From NCBI RefSeq assembly GCF_009996735.1, contig NZ_JAACYI010000010.1:1-64000 (forward strand): 64,000 nt of DNA, in the 5' to 3' direction. This DNA is from Cellulomonas sp. APG4. Lineage in GTDB: Bacteria; Actinomycetota; Actinomycetes; Actinomycetales; Cellulomonadaceae. The first letter of the stretch is position 1, and each line of letters begins with the position of its first letter. Made by a program: the position numbers and the translations under genes. Positions 16,333-24,513 of this stretch are shown here, one piece after another. The notes beneath the pieces are model-generated. The model made no database searches, was not told where the DNA came from, and worked only from the letters and a program-made list of their open reading frames with translations.

Positions 16333-18057
16333 ATGACCGACACGACCTCCGGCCCGACGACGGGCCGCAGCCGCACCCCCAGCGCGATCGACGAGATCGC
16401 CGAGCGCTACGTCCGGACCGTCGCGGACCTCGACCCGCTCTCGGCCACCGAGATGGGCCTGACGGGCTACGACCACCGGATGACCGACCTCTCCCCGGGA
16501 GGCTGGGCGGCTCGGGCCGCCGCAGCCCGCGCGGTGCTCGAGGAGCTCGCCGCGGCCGAGCCCGTGGACGAGGTCGACCACGTCACCCTCGCGGCCATGC
16601 GCGAGCGCATCGGGCTCGAGCTCGAGCTCCACGAGGCCGACGAGCTGCTGGGCATGCTCAACAACATCGCGTCCCCCGTGCAGTACCTGCGCGACGTGTT
16701 CGACCTGATGCCCACCTCGACGCCCGAGCACTGGGAGAACGTCGCGCTGCGCCTCACCGCGCTCCCGACGGCCGTGGCCGGCGTCGTGGAGTCGCTCCGG
16801 CTCGCGGCGTCGCGCGGGCGGGTCGCCGCGCAGCGCCAGGTGCTCGAGTGCGCCGCCCAGGCCGAGGAGCTCGCGGCGCCCGGCTCGTTCTTCGAGCGGC
16901 TCGTGACGGGACCCGAGGCCGAGGCCGCGCTCGACGGCTCGGCCGCGTGCGCCGCGATCCGCAAGCAGCTCGAGGAGGGCGCCGCCGCCGCACGCGGCGC
17001 GTACGCCGACCTCGCGACCTTCCTGCGCGAGGAGCTGCTCGCACAGGCTCCCGCGCAGGACGCCGTCGGGCGCGAGCGGTACGCGCGCTGGTCGAGGTAC
17101 TTCCTCGGCGCTGCCGTGGACCTCGACGAGACCTACGCGTGGGGCCTGGCCGAGCTCGACCGCGTCATCGCCGAGCAGGAGGCCGTGGCGGCCCAGATCG
17201 CGGGGCCCGGCGCGAGCGTCGCCCAGGCGATCGCGGTGCTCGACGCCGACGAGACCCGCGTGCTGCGCGGCACCGAGGCGCTGCGCGCCTGGATGCAGGA
17301 GACGTCGGACGCCGCGATCGCCGCCCTCGACGGCACGCACTTCGAGATCGCCGAGCCGCTGCTCCGGCTCGAGTGCCGGATCGCGCCCACGCAGAACGGC
17401 GGCATCTACTACACCGGCCCCTCGGACGACTTCTCGCGTCCGGGACGCATGTGGTGGTCGGTCCCGCCGGGCGTCGAGACCTTCACGACGTGGCGCGAGA
17501 AGACGACCGTCTACCACGAGGGCGTCCCCGGCCATCACCTGCAGATCGCGCAGGCGGTGCACGAGCGCGCGACGCTCAACAGCTGGCGCCGCCTGGCGTG
17601 CTGGGTCAGTGGCCACGGCGAGGGCTGGGCGCTCTACGCCGAGCGTCTGATGGCCGACCTGGGCTTCCTCGACGACCCGGGCGACCGGCTCGGCATGCTC
17701 GACGGCCAGCGCATGCGGGCCGCGCGCGTCGTGCTCGACCTCGGCGTGCACCTCGGCCTGCCCTGTCCCGAGCGCTGGGGTGGCGGCACCTGGGACGCCG
17801 ACAAGGCGTGGGAGTTCCTGCGGGCCAACGTCAACATGGACGAGGGCTTCCTGCGCTTCGAGCTGTCGCGGTACCTCGGCTGGCCGGGCCAGGCGCCGTC
17901 GTACAAGGTCGGCCAGCGGCTGTGGGAGCAGGCGCGTGACACGGCCCTGGCGGCCGCGCGTGCGCGCGGCGACCAGCCCGACCTCGCGCAGTTCCACGCC
18001 CGCGCCCTGCGGCTCGGTTCCGTGGGTCTCGACGTCCTGACCGACGCGCTCGCCTGA
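16333..18057 (+). CDS. DUF885 domain-containing protein (putative metallopeptidase)
   Basis: 574-residue DUF885 protein. The family hallmark HEGVPGHHLQ sits about residue 396, followed by SGHGEGWALYAERLM, which supplies a glutamate like the third ligand of gluzincin peptidases. There is no signal peptide, so it should be cytosolic. The N-terminal part contains ATEMGLTGYD, common in the family. Members are presumed zinc carboxypeptidases or dipeptidases by their fold similarity to M32 and related families; the actual substrate is unknown. A strong hairpin follows directly after the stop. Confidence 0.9.
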   Translation: MTDTTSGPTTGRSRTPSAIDEIAERYVRTVADLDPLSATEMGLTGYDHRMTDLSPGGWAARAAAARAVLEELAAAEPVDEVDHVTLAAMRERIGLELELHEADELLGMLNNIASPVQYLRDVFDLMPTSTPEHWENVALRLTALPTAVAGVVESLRLAASRGRVAAQRQVLECAAQAEELAAPGSFFERLVTGPEAEAALDGSAACAAIRKQLEEGAAAARGAYADLATFLREELLAQAPAQDAVGRERYARWSRYFLGAAVDLDETYAWGLAELDRVIAEQEAVAAQIAGPGASVAQAIAVLDADETRVLRGTEALRAWMQETSDAAIAALDGTHFEIAEPLLRLECRIAPTQNGGIYYTGPSDDFSRPGRMWWSVPPGVETFTTWREKTTVYHEGVPGHHLQIAQAVHERATLNSWRRLACWVSGHGEGWALYAERLMADLGFLDDPGDRLGMLDGQRMRAARVVLDLGVHLGLPCPERWGGGTWDADKAWEFLRANVNMDEGFLRFELSRYLGWPGQAPSYKVGQRLWEQARDTALAAARARGDQPDLAQFHARALRLGSVGLDVLTDALA

Positions 18058-18061
18058 GACC

Positions 18062-18106
18062 TCGACGCGGCGGGCCCGTGACCGACGTCACGGCCCGCCG
18101 CGTCGA
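18062..18106 (+). terminator. Strong hairpin after the DUF885 gene
   Basis: Arms 18062-18082 and 18087-18106 pair over 20 bp with one bulged C and a 4-nt loop (CGAC). It starts 4 nt after the stop codon and has no U-tract. The apex reads GTGA-N6-TCAC, so it also looks like a CRP-type dyad. Confidence 0.65.
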
Positions 18107-18125
18107 CGTGACATCCCATGACCCG

Positions 18126-18131
18126 TACGGT
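18126..18131 (+). promoter_or_regulatory. -10 (TACGGT) for the leader ORF and symporter
   Basis: TACGGT ends 9 nt before the leader-peptide ATG at 18141, so the leader ORF would begin within a few nt of the transcript end. Confidence 0.4.
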
Positions 18132-18140
18132 GGTGCGGCC

Positions 18141-18242
18141 ATGACCAACCCCTGGAACCTCTCCGAGCGCCTGCACGTCGACCTGCGACGTCAGGCCAGC
18201 TCGTCATGTCGTGGCGCCTCGAGCGCCGCGTCGGCCCGCTGA
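18141..18242 (+). CDS. Putative cysteine-responsive leader peptide
   Basis: 33-codon ORF, M T N P W N then LSERLHVDLRRQASSSC, with Cys at position 23 and a Ser/Ala tail to a TGA. The RLHVDLRRQAS...C block matches a family of actinobacterial leader peptides that I recall from upstream of sulfur-metabolism and cysteine/cystine transport genes. It ends 52 nt before the start of a cystine-type symporter, with a palindrome in between. I infer that ribosome stalling at the Cys codon when charged Cys-tRNA is scarce changes expression of the symporter. The ORF is real-looking because of its motif and position, but it is short and unproven. Confidence 0.65.
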   Translation: MTNPWNLSERLHVDLRRQASSSCRGASSAASAR

Positions 18243-18252
18243 GGCCGACGCC

Positions 18253-18266
18253 GGCGCGTACGCGCC
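18253..18266 (+). repeat. Palindrome GGCGCGTACGCGCC in the symporter leader
   Basis: A perfect 14-bp palindrome between the leader-peptide stop and the symporter ribosome-binding site (GAGAGG, about 18281). It could be part of an attenuation or RBS-masking structure. Confidence 0.5.
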
Positions 18267-18294
18267 CACGTCCTGACTCCTGAGAGGTACCCCC

Positions 18295-19716
18295 ATGGCG
18301 ACCACGCCACGTCTCCGCCTGCCGTCCTTCGGCACCCAGATCCTCGCCGCACTCGTCCTCGGCATCGGCCTGGGCCTGCTCGCCCTCGCGATCGGCGAAG
18401 GGCCCGACGAGAGCCCCAACGGTCTCACCGTCACGCTCGCGACCCTGGGCAGCACATTCGTCACGCTGCTCAAGGCCCTCGTGCCGCCCCTCATCGTGAC
18501 CGCGATCATCGCGTCGGTCACCAACCTGCGGCAGGTCACCGACGCCGCGCGGCTCGCGGGTCGCACGCTGCTGTGGTTCGCCGTCACTGCGCTCGCGTCG
18601 GTCACCATCGGCATCGTCCTGGGCCTCGTCTTCCGGCCCGGCCTGAGCACGACCCTCACGCCCGACAACGGCACGGCTCCGTCCCGCACGGGCTCGTGGC
18701 TCGACTTCCTCACCGGGCTGCTGCCGGTGAACTTCCTGGGCCTGAGCGCGGGGACGAACCTCCAGACCGACGAGGGCGTGGTCACGGGCGCCTCGACCTC
18801 CTTGAGCTTCAACGCCCTGCAGCTCGTGGTCATCGCGCTCGCGGTGGGCATCGCGGCGCTCAAGGTCGGCGACGCGGCCGAGCCCTTCCTCGCGTTCAAC
18901 CGGTCGCTCCTCGCGATCGTCCAGAAGGTCCTGTGGTGGGTCATCCGGCTCGCCCCGCTCGGCACGCTCGGCCTGCTCGGCAACGCCGTCGCGACGTACG
19001 GCTGGGAGCTCCTCGCCCCGCTCGGGACCTTCACGGTGGCCGTCTACGTGGGGCTCGCGCTCGTGCTCTTCGCGCTGTACCCGCTGCTGCTCCGGGCCCA
19101 CGGGCTCTCACCGCTGCGCTGGTACGCCGGCGCCTGGCCCGCGATCCAGCTCGCGTTCGTGTCACGCTCCTCGTTCGGGACCCTGCCGGTGACCGAGCGC
19201 GTGACCGTGCGCAACCTGGGCGTCCCGCGCGAGTACGCGTCCTTCGCGGTGCCCTTCGGCGCCACCACCAAGATGGACGGCTGCGCCGCGATCTACCCCG
19301 CGCTCGCGGCGATCTTCGTCGCGCAGGTGTTCGGGGTGCAGCTCTCGGTGTGGGACTACCTGCTCATCGCATTCGTCTCGGTCGTCGGCTCGGCCGCGAC
19401 CGCCGGCCTCACCGGCGCGCTCGTGATGCTCACGCTCACCCTGTCCACGCTGGGCCTGCCGCTCGAGGGCGTGGGCCTGCTGCTCGCGATCGACCCGATC
19501 CTCGACATGGGCCGCACCGCGGTCAACGTCGCGGGGCAGACGCTGGTGCCGACGATCGTCGCGCGCCGTGCGGGCATCCTCGACCGCGCGGTCTACGACG
19601 CGACCGACGCCGCGGACCCGTTCGCGGACGACGTCGAGCCGACGCGGCCCGCGGACGCGGCGACGACCGAGCCCGCCGCGGGCGAGAACGCCGACCGCGC
19701 GCCGGCACGCGCCTGA
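18295..19716 (+). CDS. Dicarboxylate/amino acid:cation symporter, probable L-cystine transporter (TcyP-like)
   Basis: 473-residue DAACS-family symporter with about eight hydrophobic segments and two re-entrant loops. It differs from GltP/DctA in the substrate region. HP1-like SRSSFGTLP is followed by GATTKMDGCAAIYPA, where GltP types have DGTA. The terminal helix carries IDPILDMGRTAVNV. I recall the same SRSS, NGCAGLYPA and MGRTALNV features in E. coli TcyP (YdjN), an L-cystine carrier. The Cys-containing leader ORF upstream supports a sulfur substrate. The acidic C-terminal 40 residues are a cytosolic tail. The family is certain; the cystine assignment is an inference. Confidence 0.85.
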   Translation: MATTPRLRLPSFGTQILAALVLGIGLGLLALAIGEGPDESPNGLTVTLATLGSTFVTLLKALVPPLIVTAIIASVTNLRQVTDAARLAGRTLLWFAVTALASVTIGIVLGLVFRPGLSTTLTPDNGTAPSRTGSWLDFLTGLLPVNFLGLSAGTNLQTDEGVVTGASTSLSFNALQLVVIALAVGIAALKVGDAAEPFLAFNRSLLAIVQKVLWWVIRLAPLGTLGLLGNAVATYGWELLAPLGTFTVAVYVGLALVLFALYPLLLRAHGLSPLRWYAGAWPAIQLAFVSRSSFGTLPVTERVTVRNLGVPREYASFAVPFGATTKMDGCAAIYPALAAIFVAQVFGVQLSVWDYLLIAFVSVVGSAATAGLTGALVMLTLTLSTLGLPLEGVGLLLAIDPILDMGRTAVNVAGQTLVPTIVARRAGILDRAVYDATDAADPFADDVEPTRPADAATTEPAAGENADRAPARA

Positions 19717-19753
19717 CCGACCGTCCGCAGGGGCACCCGGAGGCCACCGCCGC

Positions 19754-19759
19754 TACCCT
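19754..19759 (+). promoter_or_regulatory. Leaderless -10 (TACCCT) for the maf gene
   Basis: TACCCT followed by 6 nt and the GTG at 19766. Confidence 0.5.
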
Positions 19760-19765
19760 GCGGCG

Positions 19766-20407
19766 GTGGCCTCCCTCGTCCTCGCCTCCGCGTCCCCCGC
19801 CCGCCTCGCGACCCTGCGAGCCGCGGGCATCGAGCCGTCGGTGCGCGTCTCGGGCGTCGACGAGGACGCCGTGCTCGCCGCGGCGGCCGCTGCCGACGGG
19901 ACCCCTGCCCCCGCACAGGCCGTCCTCGTGCTGGCCGCGGCCAAGGCGCAGGAGGTCGCCGAGGGGCTCGCACCGGGTGACACGCTCGTCCTGGGCTGCG
20001 ACTCGCTGCTCGAGCTGGACGGCGAGGTGCTCGGCAAGCCGCACGAGCCCGCCGAGGCCGTGCGGCGCTGGCACCGCATGCGCGGGCGCGCGGGTGTGCT
20101 CCACACGGGTCACTGGCTGGTCGACCTGCGCCCGGGCCGCCCGGTCCCCCAGGTGGGCGCGACCTCGTCGACCGTGGTGCACTTCGCCGACCTCAGCGAC
20201 GCCGAGGTCGAGGCGTACGTCGCGACCGGCGAACCGCTCGCGGTCGCGGGGGCCTTCACCGTCGACGGCCTCGGCGGACCCTTCGTGACCCGCATCGAGG
20301 GCGACCACCACGGCGTCGTCGGGCTGAGCCTGCCGCTGCTGCGCGACCTGCTCGCCGAGGTGGACCTGACGGTGCCCGACCTGTGGGCCTCCTCCACCGC
20401 GCACTGA
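19766..20407 (+). CDS. maf: Maf family nucleotide pyrophosphatase
   Basis: 213-residue Maf/YceF/YhdE protein, a nucleoside-triphosphate pyrophosphatase that removes non-canonical nucleotides and is linked to septum formation. The N-terminal signature LVLASASPARLATLRAAG is complete. The catalytic segment LGCDSLLELDGEVLGKP follows, and the C-terminal portion has AGAFTVDGLGGPFV with EGDHHGVVGLSL. The GTG start follows TACCCT by 6 nt. In many actinobacteria maf lies beside the acyl-CoA carboxylase genes, as it does here with accA3. Confidence 0.93.
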   Translation: MASLVLASASPARLATLRAAGIEPSVRVSGVDEDAVLAAAAAADGTPAPAQAVLVLAAAKAQEVAEGLAPGDTLVLGCDSLLELDGEVLGKPHEPAEAVRRWHRMRGRAGVLHTGHWLVDLRPGRPVPQVGATSSTVVHFADLSDAEVEAYVATGEPLAVAGAFTVDGLGGPFVTRIEGDHHGVVGLSLPLLRDLLAEVDLTVPDLWASSTAH

Positions 20408-20432
20408 GCGAGCCTGTCGGGCCGCCACAGTC

Positions 20433-20452
20433 CCCGGCCCGCACGGGCCGGG
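20433..20452 (+). terminator. Hairpin downstream of maf
   Basis: CCCGGCCCG and CGGGCCGGG form a 9-bp inverted repeat with almost no loop, 26 nt after the maf stop. Confidence 0.5.
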
Positions 20453-20489
20453 CCCGAGCCTCGTGACCGGGTGCGATGGTGGTCCGGCA

Positions 20490-20512
20490 CAAAGCCCCCG
20501 CCGGGGCCTTTG
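20490..20512 (+). repeat. Second hairpin (CAAAG...CTTTG) before accA3
   Basis: CAAAGCCCC pairs with GGGGCCTTTG with one bulged base and a 4-nt loop. The A/T content is unusual for this genome. It may be a second terminator or part of an accA3 leader. Confidence 0.4.
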
Positions 20513-20585
20513 CCGATTCCACCAAAGGTAGAGCGGCAAGCCGCCGCCGAGGATCGATCCGCGCCGCCGGACGTTACGGTGAGCC

Positions 20586-22370
20586 GTGCCCGAGATCCGC
20601 AAGGTCCTCATCGCCAACCGTGGTGAGATCGCCGTCCGCATCGCCCGCGCGTGCGCCGACGCGCAGATCGCGAGCGTCGCCGTCTACGCCGACCCGGACC
20701 GCGAGTCGCTGCACGTGCGCCTGGCCGACGAGGCGTTCGCCCTCGCCGGCGCGCGCGCGGCCGACACGTACCTGGACATCGGCAAGCTGCTCGACGTCGC
20801 ACGTCGCAGCGGGGCGGACGCGGTGCACCCCGGCTACGGGTTCCTCGCGGAGGACGCCCGCTTCGCGCAGGCCGTCATCGACGAGGGCCTCACGTGGGTG
20901 GGGCCGCCGCCCTCGGCGATCGAGTCGCTCGGCGACAAGGTCAGCGCGCGGCACATCGCGCAGCGCGCGGGTGCCCCCCTGGTCGCGGGCACGGCCGATC
21001 CCGTGGCCGACGCCACCGAGGTCGAGCGGTTCGCCGCCGAGCACGGCCTCCCGGTCGCGATCAAGGCTGCCTTCGGCGGCGGTGGGCGCGGGCTCAAGGT
21101 GGCACGCAGCCACGACGAGATCCGCGAGATGTACGACTCCGCGGTGCGCGAGGCGACCGCAGCCTTCGGCCGCGGCGAGTGCTTCGTCGAGCGCTACCTC
21201 GACGCCCCACGCCACGTGGAGACCCAGTGCCTGGCCGACGCCCACGGTGGCGTGGTCGTGGTCTCCACGCGCGACTGCTCGCTCCAGCGTCGCCACCAGA
21301 AGCTCGTGGAGGAGGCGCCCGCACCGTTCCTGACGCCCGCGCAGGAGCAGCTGCTGCGGGAGTCCTCGATCGCGATCCTGCGCGAGGCGGGGTACGTGGG
21401 GGCGGGCACGTGCGAGTTCCTGGTCGCGGCGGACGGCACCGTCTCCTTCCTCGAGGTCAACACGCGCCTGCAGGTCGAGCACCCCGTCACCGAGGAGGTC
21501 ACGGGGATCGACCTGGTGCGCGAGCAGCTACGGATCGCCGCGGGCGAGCCCCTGGGCTACGACGACGTCCCGACGCGCGGGCACTCGATCGAGTTCCGGA
21601 TCAACGGCGAGGACCCTGCCGCGGGCTTCCTCCCGGCTCCCGGCCGCATCACCCGCCTGGTGCTGCCCAGCGGCCCGGGTGTGCGCGTCGACTCGGGCGT
21701 CGTCGAGGGTGACACCGTGTCGGGTGCCTTCGACTCGATGATCGCCAAGCTCGTCGTCACGGGCGCGACCCGTACCCAGGCGGTCGAGCGCGCACGGCGC
21801 GCGCTGCGGGAGCTCGAGGTCGTCGGCATCCCGACGGTCGTGCCCTTCCACCGCGCCGTCCTCGAGGCACCCGAGTTCGTGCCGGCGGATCCCCTGACCC
21901 CGTTCAGCGTGCACACGCGCTGGATCGAGACGGGCTTCGCCGAGAGGCTCGGCACCCTCGGCGGACCGTCCACGACCGAGGCGGACGACGTCCCGGCAGA
22001 GCCCGAGACCGAGCGCGTCGTCGTCGAGGTGGGCGGCAAGCGCATCGAGGTCGTGCTCCCGGCCGGCCTGGGCGGGCTGGGAGCCCGCGGCCGCGGCCCC
22101 GCGCGGCAGGCGCGGCCGCGCCGCACGACGCAGGCGCGCTCCGGCGGGTCGAACGGCACCACGCTCGCCTCCCCCATGCAGGGCACCATCGTCAAGGTCG
22201 CGGTCGACGACGGCGCGCAGGTGGCCGAGGGTGACCTCGTGGTGGTCCTCGAGGCGATGAAGATGGAGCAGCCGCTCGTCGCCCACCGTGCGGGCACGGT
22301 GCGCGGGCTCACCGCGGGCGTCGGCGCGAGCGTGAGCGCGGGCACGGCGATCTGCGAGATCGTGGGCTGA
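20586..22370 (+). CDS. accA3: Acyl-CoA carboxylase alpha subunit: biotin carboxylase and carrier domains
   Basis: 594-residue biotinylated subunit that carboxylates biotin with ATP and bicarbonate. The order is biotin carboxylase N-domain ([18 protein letters not shown]), ATP-grasp domain with the glycine loop [11 protein letters not shown], the active-site region [15 protein letters not shown] and [15 protein letters not shown], and the biotin carboxylase C-domain. A basic linker (about 490-520) follows, then the carrier domain with EAMKMEQPL, whose lysine is biotinylated by BirA. A GTG start is used. Together with accD and accE it gives a full enzyme in this window. TACGGT lies 5 nt upstream of the start. 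Confidence 0.95.
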   Translation: MPEIRKVLIANRGEIAVRIARACADAQIASVAVYADPDRESLHVRLADEAFALAGARAADTYLDIGKLLDVARRSGADAVHPGYGFLAEDARFAQAVIDEGLTWVGPPPSAIESLGDKVSARHIAQRAGAPLVAGTADPVADATEVERFAAEHGLPVAIKAAFGGGGRGLKVARSHDEIREMYDSAVREATAAFGRGECFVERYLDAPRHVETQCLADAHGGVVVVSTRDCSLQRRHQKLVEEAPAPFLTPAQEQLLRESSIAILREAGYVGAGTCEFLVAADGTVSFLEVNTRLQVEHPVTEEVTGIDLVREQLRIAAGEPLGYDDVPTRGHSIEFRINGEDPAAGFLPAPGRITRLVLPSGPGVRVDSGVVEGDTVSGAFDSMIAKLVVTGATRTQAVERARRALRELEVVGIPTVVPFHRAVLEAPEFVPADPLTPFSVHTRWIETGFAERLGTLGGPSTTEADDVPAEPETERVVVEVGGKRIEVVLPAGLGGLGARGRGPARQARPRRTTQARSGGSNGTTLASPMQGTIVKVAVDDGAQVAEGDLVVVLEAMKMEQPLVAHRAGTVRGLTAGVGASVSAGTAICEIVG

Positions 22371-22394
22371 GGGTGCGCTCGTGACGGGCAGGTC

Positions 22395-22892
22395 GTGACG
22401 GGCGGGGCCGGCATCCACCGGCAGCCGGGCGACGGCTGGCTCGAGTGCACGTGCGGCACCCGGCACTGGGGGCTCCACGGAGCAGCCGGCCTGCTGCTCA
22501 CGCGCACCGTGCGCACGGGCGACACGGACGACGAGCCCGAGGTCGTCCTGCAGCACCGTGCCGAGTGGAGCGACCACGGCGGCACGTGGGGCATCCCCGG
22601 TGGTGCGCTCGCCCCGGGTGAGAGCGCCGTCGACGGCGCGCTGCGCGAGGCGGCCGAGGAGGCGGGGATCGATCCCGAGGCTCTCGAGGTCCGGTCGACG
22701 CACGTGCTCGACCACGGACCGTGGTCCTACACGACGGTGGTCGCGCACGCGACCGGCCCCCAGCACCCGCGGCCCACCGATCCTGAGAGCCTCGAGATCG
22801 CATGGGTCGCCGCGAGCCGCGTGCCAGGCCTGCCCCTGCTGCCCGCCTTCGCGGCCGCCTGGCCCACGCTTCGCGCTCGGCTGCCCGGCTGA
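22395..22892 (+). CDS. NUDIX hydrolase
   Basis: 165-residue NUDIX protein. The Nudix box is complete, from GALAPGESAVDGA to LREAAEEAGI, giving the Gx5Ex7REUxEExGU pattern. Before it lies a short Cys pair (CTCGTRHWG) that may bind a metal or be structural; this N-terminal WLECTCGTRHWG block recurs in actinobacterial Nudix proteins. The substrate is unknown and could be a nucleotide sugar or oxidised nucleotide. It follows accA3 by 24 nt and probably shares its transcript. A GC-rich hairpin lies after its stop. Confidence 0.9.
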   Translation: MTGGAGIHRQPGDGWLECTCGTRHWGLHGAAGLLLTRTVRTGDTDDEPEVVLQHRAEWSDHGGTWGIPGGALAPGESAVDGALREAAEEAGIDPEALEVRSTHVLDHGPWSYTTVVAHATGPQHPRPTDPESLEIAWVAASRVPGLPLLPAFAAAWPTLRARLPG

Positions 22893-22919
22893 TCCCGGCA
22901 CCACGCACGCGGGCCGACG

Positions 22920-22947
22920 CCCGGGGCCGCACGGCCAGGGCCCCGGG
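22920..22947. terminator. Bidirectional hairpin between the NUDIX and lpdA-like genes
   Basis: CCCGGGGCC (22920-22928) and GGCCCCGGG (22939-22947) form a 9-bp stem between two convergent genes. Confidence 0.55.
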
Positions 22948-22962
22948 GCCCGTGACCCGGCG

Positions 22963-24426
22963 TCAGGGCTCGCGCGCGTGCAGCACGCGCGCGACCTCCG
23001 CGATCGAGCCCGAGAGCGACGGGTAGACCGTGAAGGAGCGCGCGACGTCGTCGGACGTGAGGCGGTGGCTCACGGCGATGGTGAGCGGGAAGATCAGCTC
23101 GCCCGCACGGGGGGCGACCACGACGCCGCCGAGCACCGTGCCCGTCGCCGCGTGCGCGAACAGCTTCACGAAGCCGTCCTTCATCCCGAGCATCTTGGCC
23201 CGCGGGTTGCGGGCGAGGGCGAGAGTGCTCGTGACGTAACGCACACCGGCCTCGTCGAGCGCGCGCTGCGAGCGCCCCACTGTCGCGATCTCCGGGGCCG
23301 TGAAGATGTTGGCTGCGACCTCGCTCAGGTCGAGCGGCTGCACCGCGTCGCCGAGCGCGTGCGCCATCGCGATCCGGCCCTGCATCGCCGCGACCGAGGC
23401 CAGCGGCAGCACCCCCGTGCAGTCGCCCGCCGCGTACACGCCGCGGGCGCTCGTGCGTGACACCCGGTCCACCTCGACGTGACCCCCGGGGCCCAGGTGC
23501 ACGCCGGCCTCCTCGAGGCCGATCCCGGCGGTGCTGGGCACCGAGCCCACGGCCATGAGGCAGTGCGACCCCTCGACCACGCGCCCGTCGGACAGGGTCA
23601 CGGCCACGCCGTCGGCCGTGCGCCGCGCCGAGGCCGCGCGCGACCTGCTGAGCACCGTCATCCCCCGGTCGGTGAAGACGTCCTCGATCACCTGCGCCGC
23701 GTCGGCGTCCTCTCCGGGGAGCACGCGCTCCCGCGAGGAGACGAGCACGACGTCCGACCCGAGCGAGCGGTACGCCCCGGCGAACTCGGCCCCTGTGACC
23801 CCCGAGCCCACGACGACGAGCCGCTCGGGCAGCCGGTCGAGGTGGTAGAGCTGCGTCCACGTGAGGATCCGCTCGCCGTCGGGCTGCGCCTCGGGTAGCA
23901 CGCGCGGCGTCGCGCCCGTCGCCACGAGGACGACGTCGGCGTCGAGGGTCCGCTCGCGCTCGTCCGCGGCGACAACCACGCGCTCGGGCCCGTCGAGCCG
24001 GCCCGTGCCCTCGATCACGTCGACGCCCTCGTTCTCGAGCCGCGTGCGGATGTCCTGGGACTGGGCCTCGGCGAGGCGCCGGACACGCGCGTTGACCTCG
24101 TCCAGCAGCACCTGGTGCCCGCGCGCGGGGCCGTCGGTCGGCAGCCCCGCCGTCCGGATCCCGAGCTCGGGGGCGCGGTCCGCGATCGTCATCCACTCGG
24201 CCGTCGCGATGAGGGTCTTGGACGGAACCACGTCGGTGAGCACCGCTGCGCCACCGACGCCGCTGCGCTCGACCAGCGAGACGCGCGCGCCCGACCTCCG
24301 GGCGACGAGCGCGGCCTCGTACCCGCCCGGCCCTCCGCCGACGACGACGACGTGCGGGCCGCCCGAGCGGGGGCGCGGGGTGGGCTCGGGCGCGGGTTCG
24401 GCGAGGCCGGGGGTCGTGGAGGTCAC
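22963..24426 (-). CDS. FAD-dependent pyridine nucleotide oxidoreductase (LpdA/quinone reductase-like)
   Basis: 487-residue member of the flavoprotein disulfide reductase family. It has an FAD-binding start VVVVGGGPGGYEAAL, a second Rossmann motif VVVGSGVTGAEFAGAY, GVYAAGDCTG, and a C-terminal dimer domain. The redox CxxxxC motif is absent: where GGxCxxxGCIPSK is expected, the sequence is GGAAVLTDVVPSK. The C-terminal His-Glu pair of true lipoamide dehydrogenases is also not evident. It therefore cannot be a dihydrolipoyl dehydrogenase. It resembles M. tuberculosis LpdA (Rv3303c), an NAD(P)H:quinone reductase that likewise departs from the classical disulfide. The GTG start at 24426 has CACAAT 6 nt upstream. 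Confidence 0.88.
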   Translation of the reverse strand: MTSTTPGLAEPAPEPTPRPRSGGPHVVVVGGGPGGYEAALVARRSGARVSLVERSGVGGAAVLTDVVPSKTLIATAEWMTIADRAPELGIRTAGLPTDGPARGHQVLLDEVNARVRRLAEAQSQDIRTRLENEGVDVIEGTGRLDGPERVVVAADERERTLDADVVLVATGATPRVLPEAQPDGERILTWTQLYHLDRLPERLVVVGSGVTGAEFAGAYRSLGSDVVLVSSRERVLPGEDADAAQVIEDVFTDRGMTVLSRSRAASARRTADGVAVTLSDGRVVEGSHCLMAVGSVPSTAGIGLEEAGVHLGPGGHVEVDRVSRTSARGVYAAGDCTGVLPLASVAAMQGRIAMAHALGDAVQPLDLSEVAANIFTAPEIATVGRSQRALDEAGVRYVTSTLALARNPRAKMLGMKDGFVKLFAHAATGTVLGGVVVAPRAGELIFPLTIAVSHRLTSDDVARSFTVYPSLSGSIAEVARVLHAREP

Positions 24427-24501
24427 CTGGACATTGTGCCAAGCACGACGGCGGCGGCGCCCGTCGGGCCCAACGTACCTGCGTCGGGGTGCGCGCCCGG
24501 T

Positions 24502-24507
24502 TAACCT
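24502..24507 (+). promoter_or_regulatory. Leaderless -10 (TAACCT) for the PNP gene
   Basis: TAACCT followed by 6 nt and the ATG at 24514. Confidence 0.5.
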
Positions 24508-24513
24508 CGCCCC

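Noticed and set aside
18062-18106. CRP-binding site at the apex of this hairpin
   Set aside because: The GTGA-N6-TCAC core is present, but it lies inside a 20-bp terminator-like stem right after a stop codon, which is enough to explain the symmetry.
20476-20585. N-terminal extension or separate gene upstream of accA3
   Set aside because: The frame is open but Arg/Ser-rich, and it contains the hairpin at 20490; the biotin carboxylase N-terminus begins properly at 20586.
22963-24426. Dihydrolipoyl dehydrogenase (lpd) assignment
   Set aside because: Both active-site cysteines are missing, so the flavoprotein cannot be a lipoamide dehydrogenase despite the fold.
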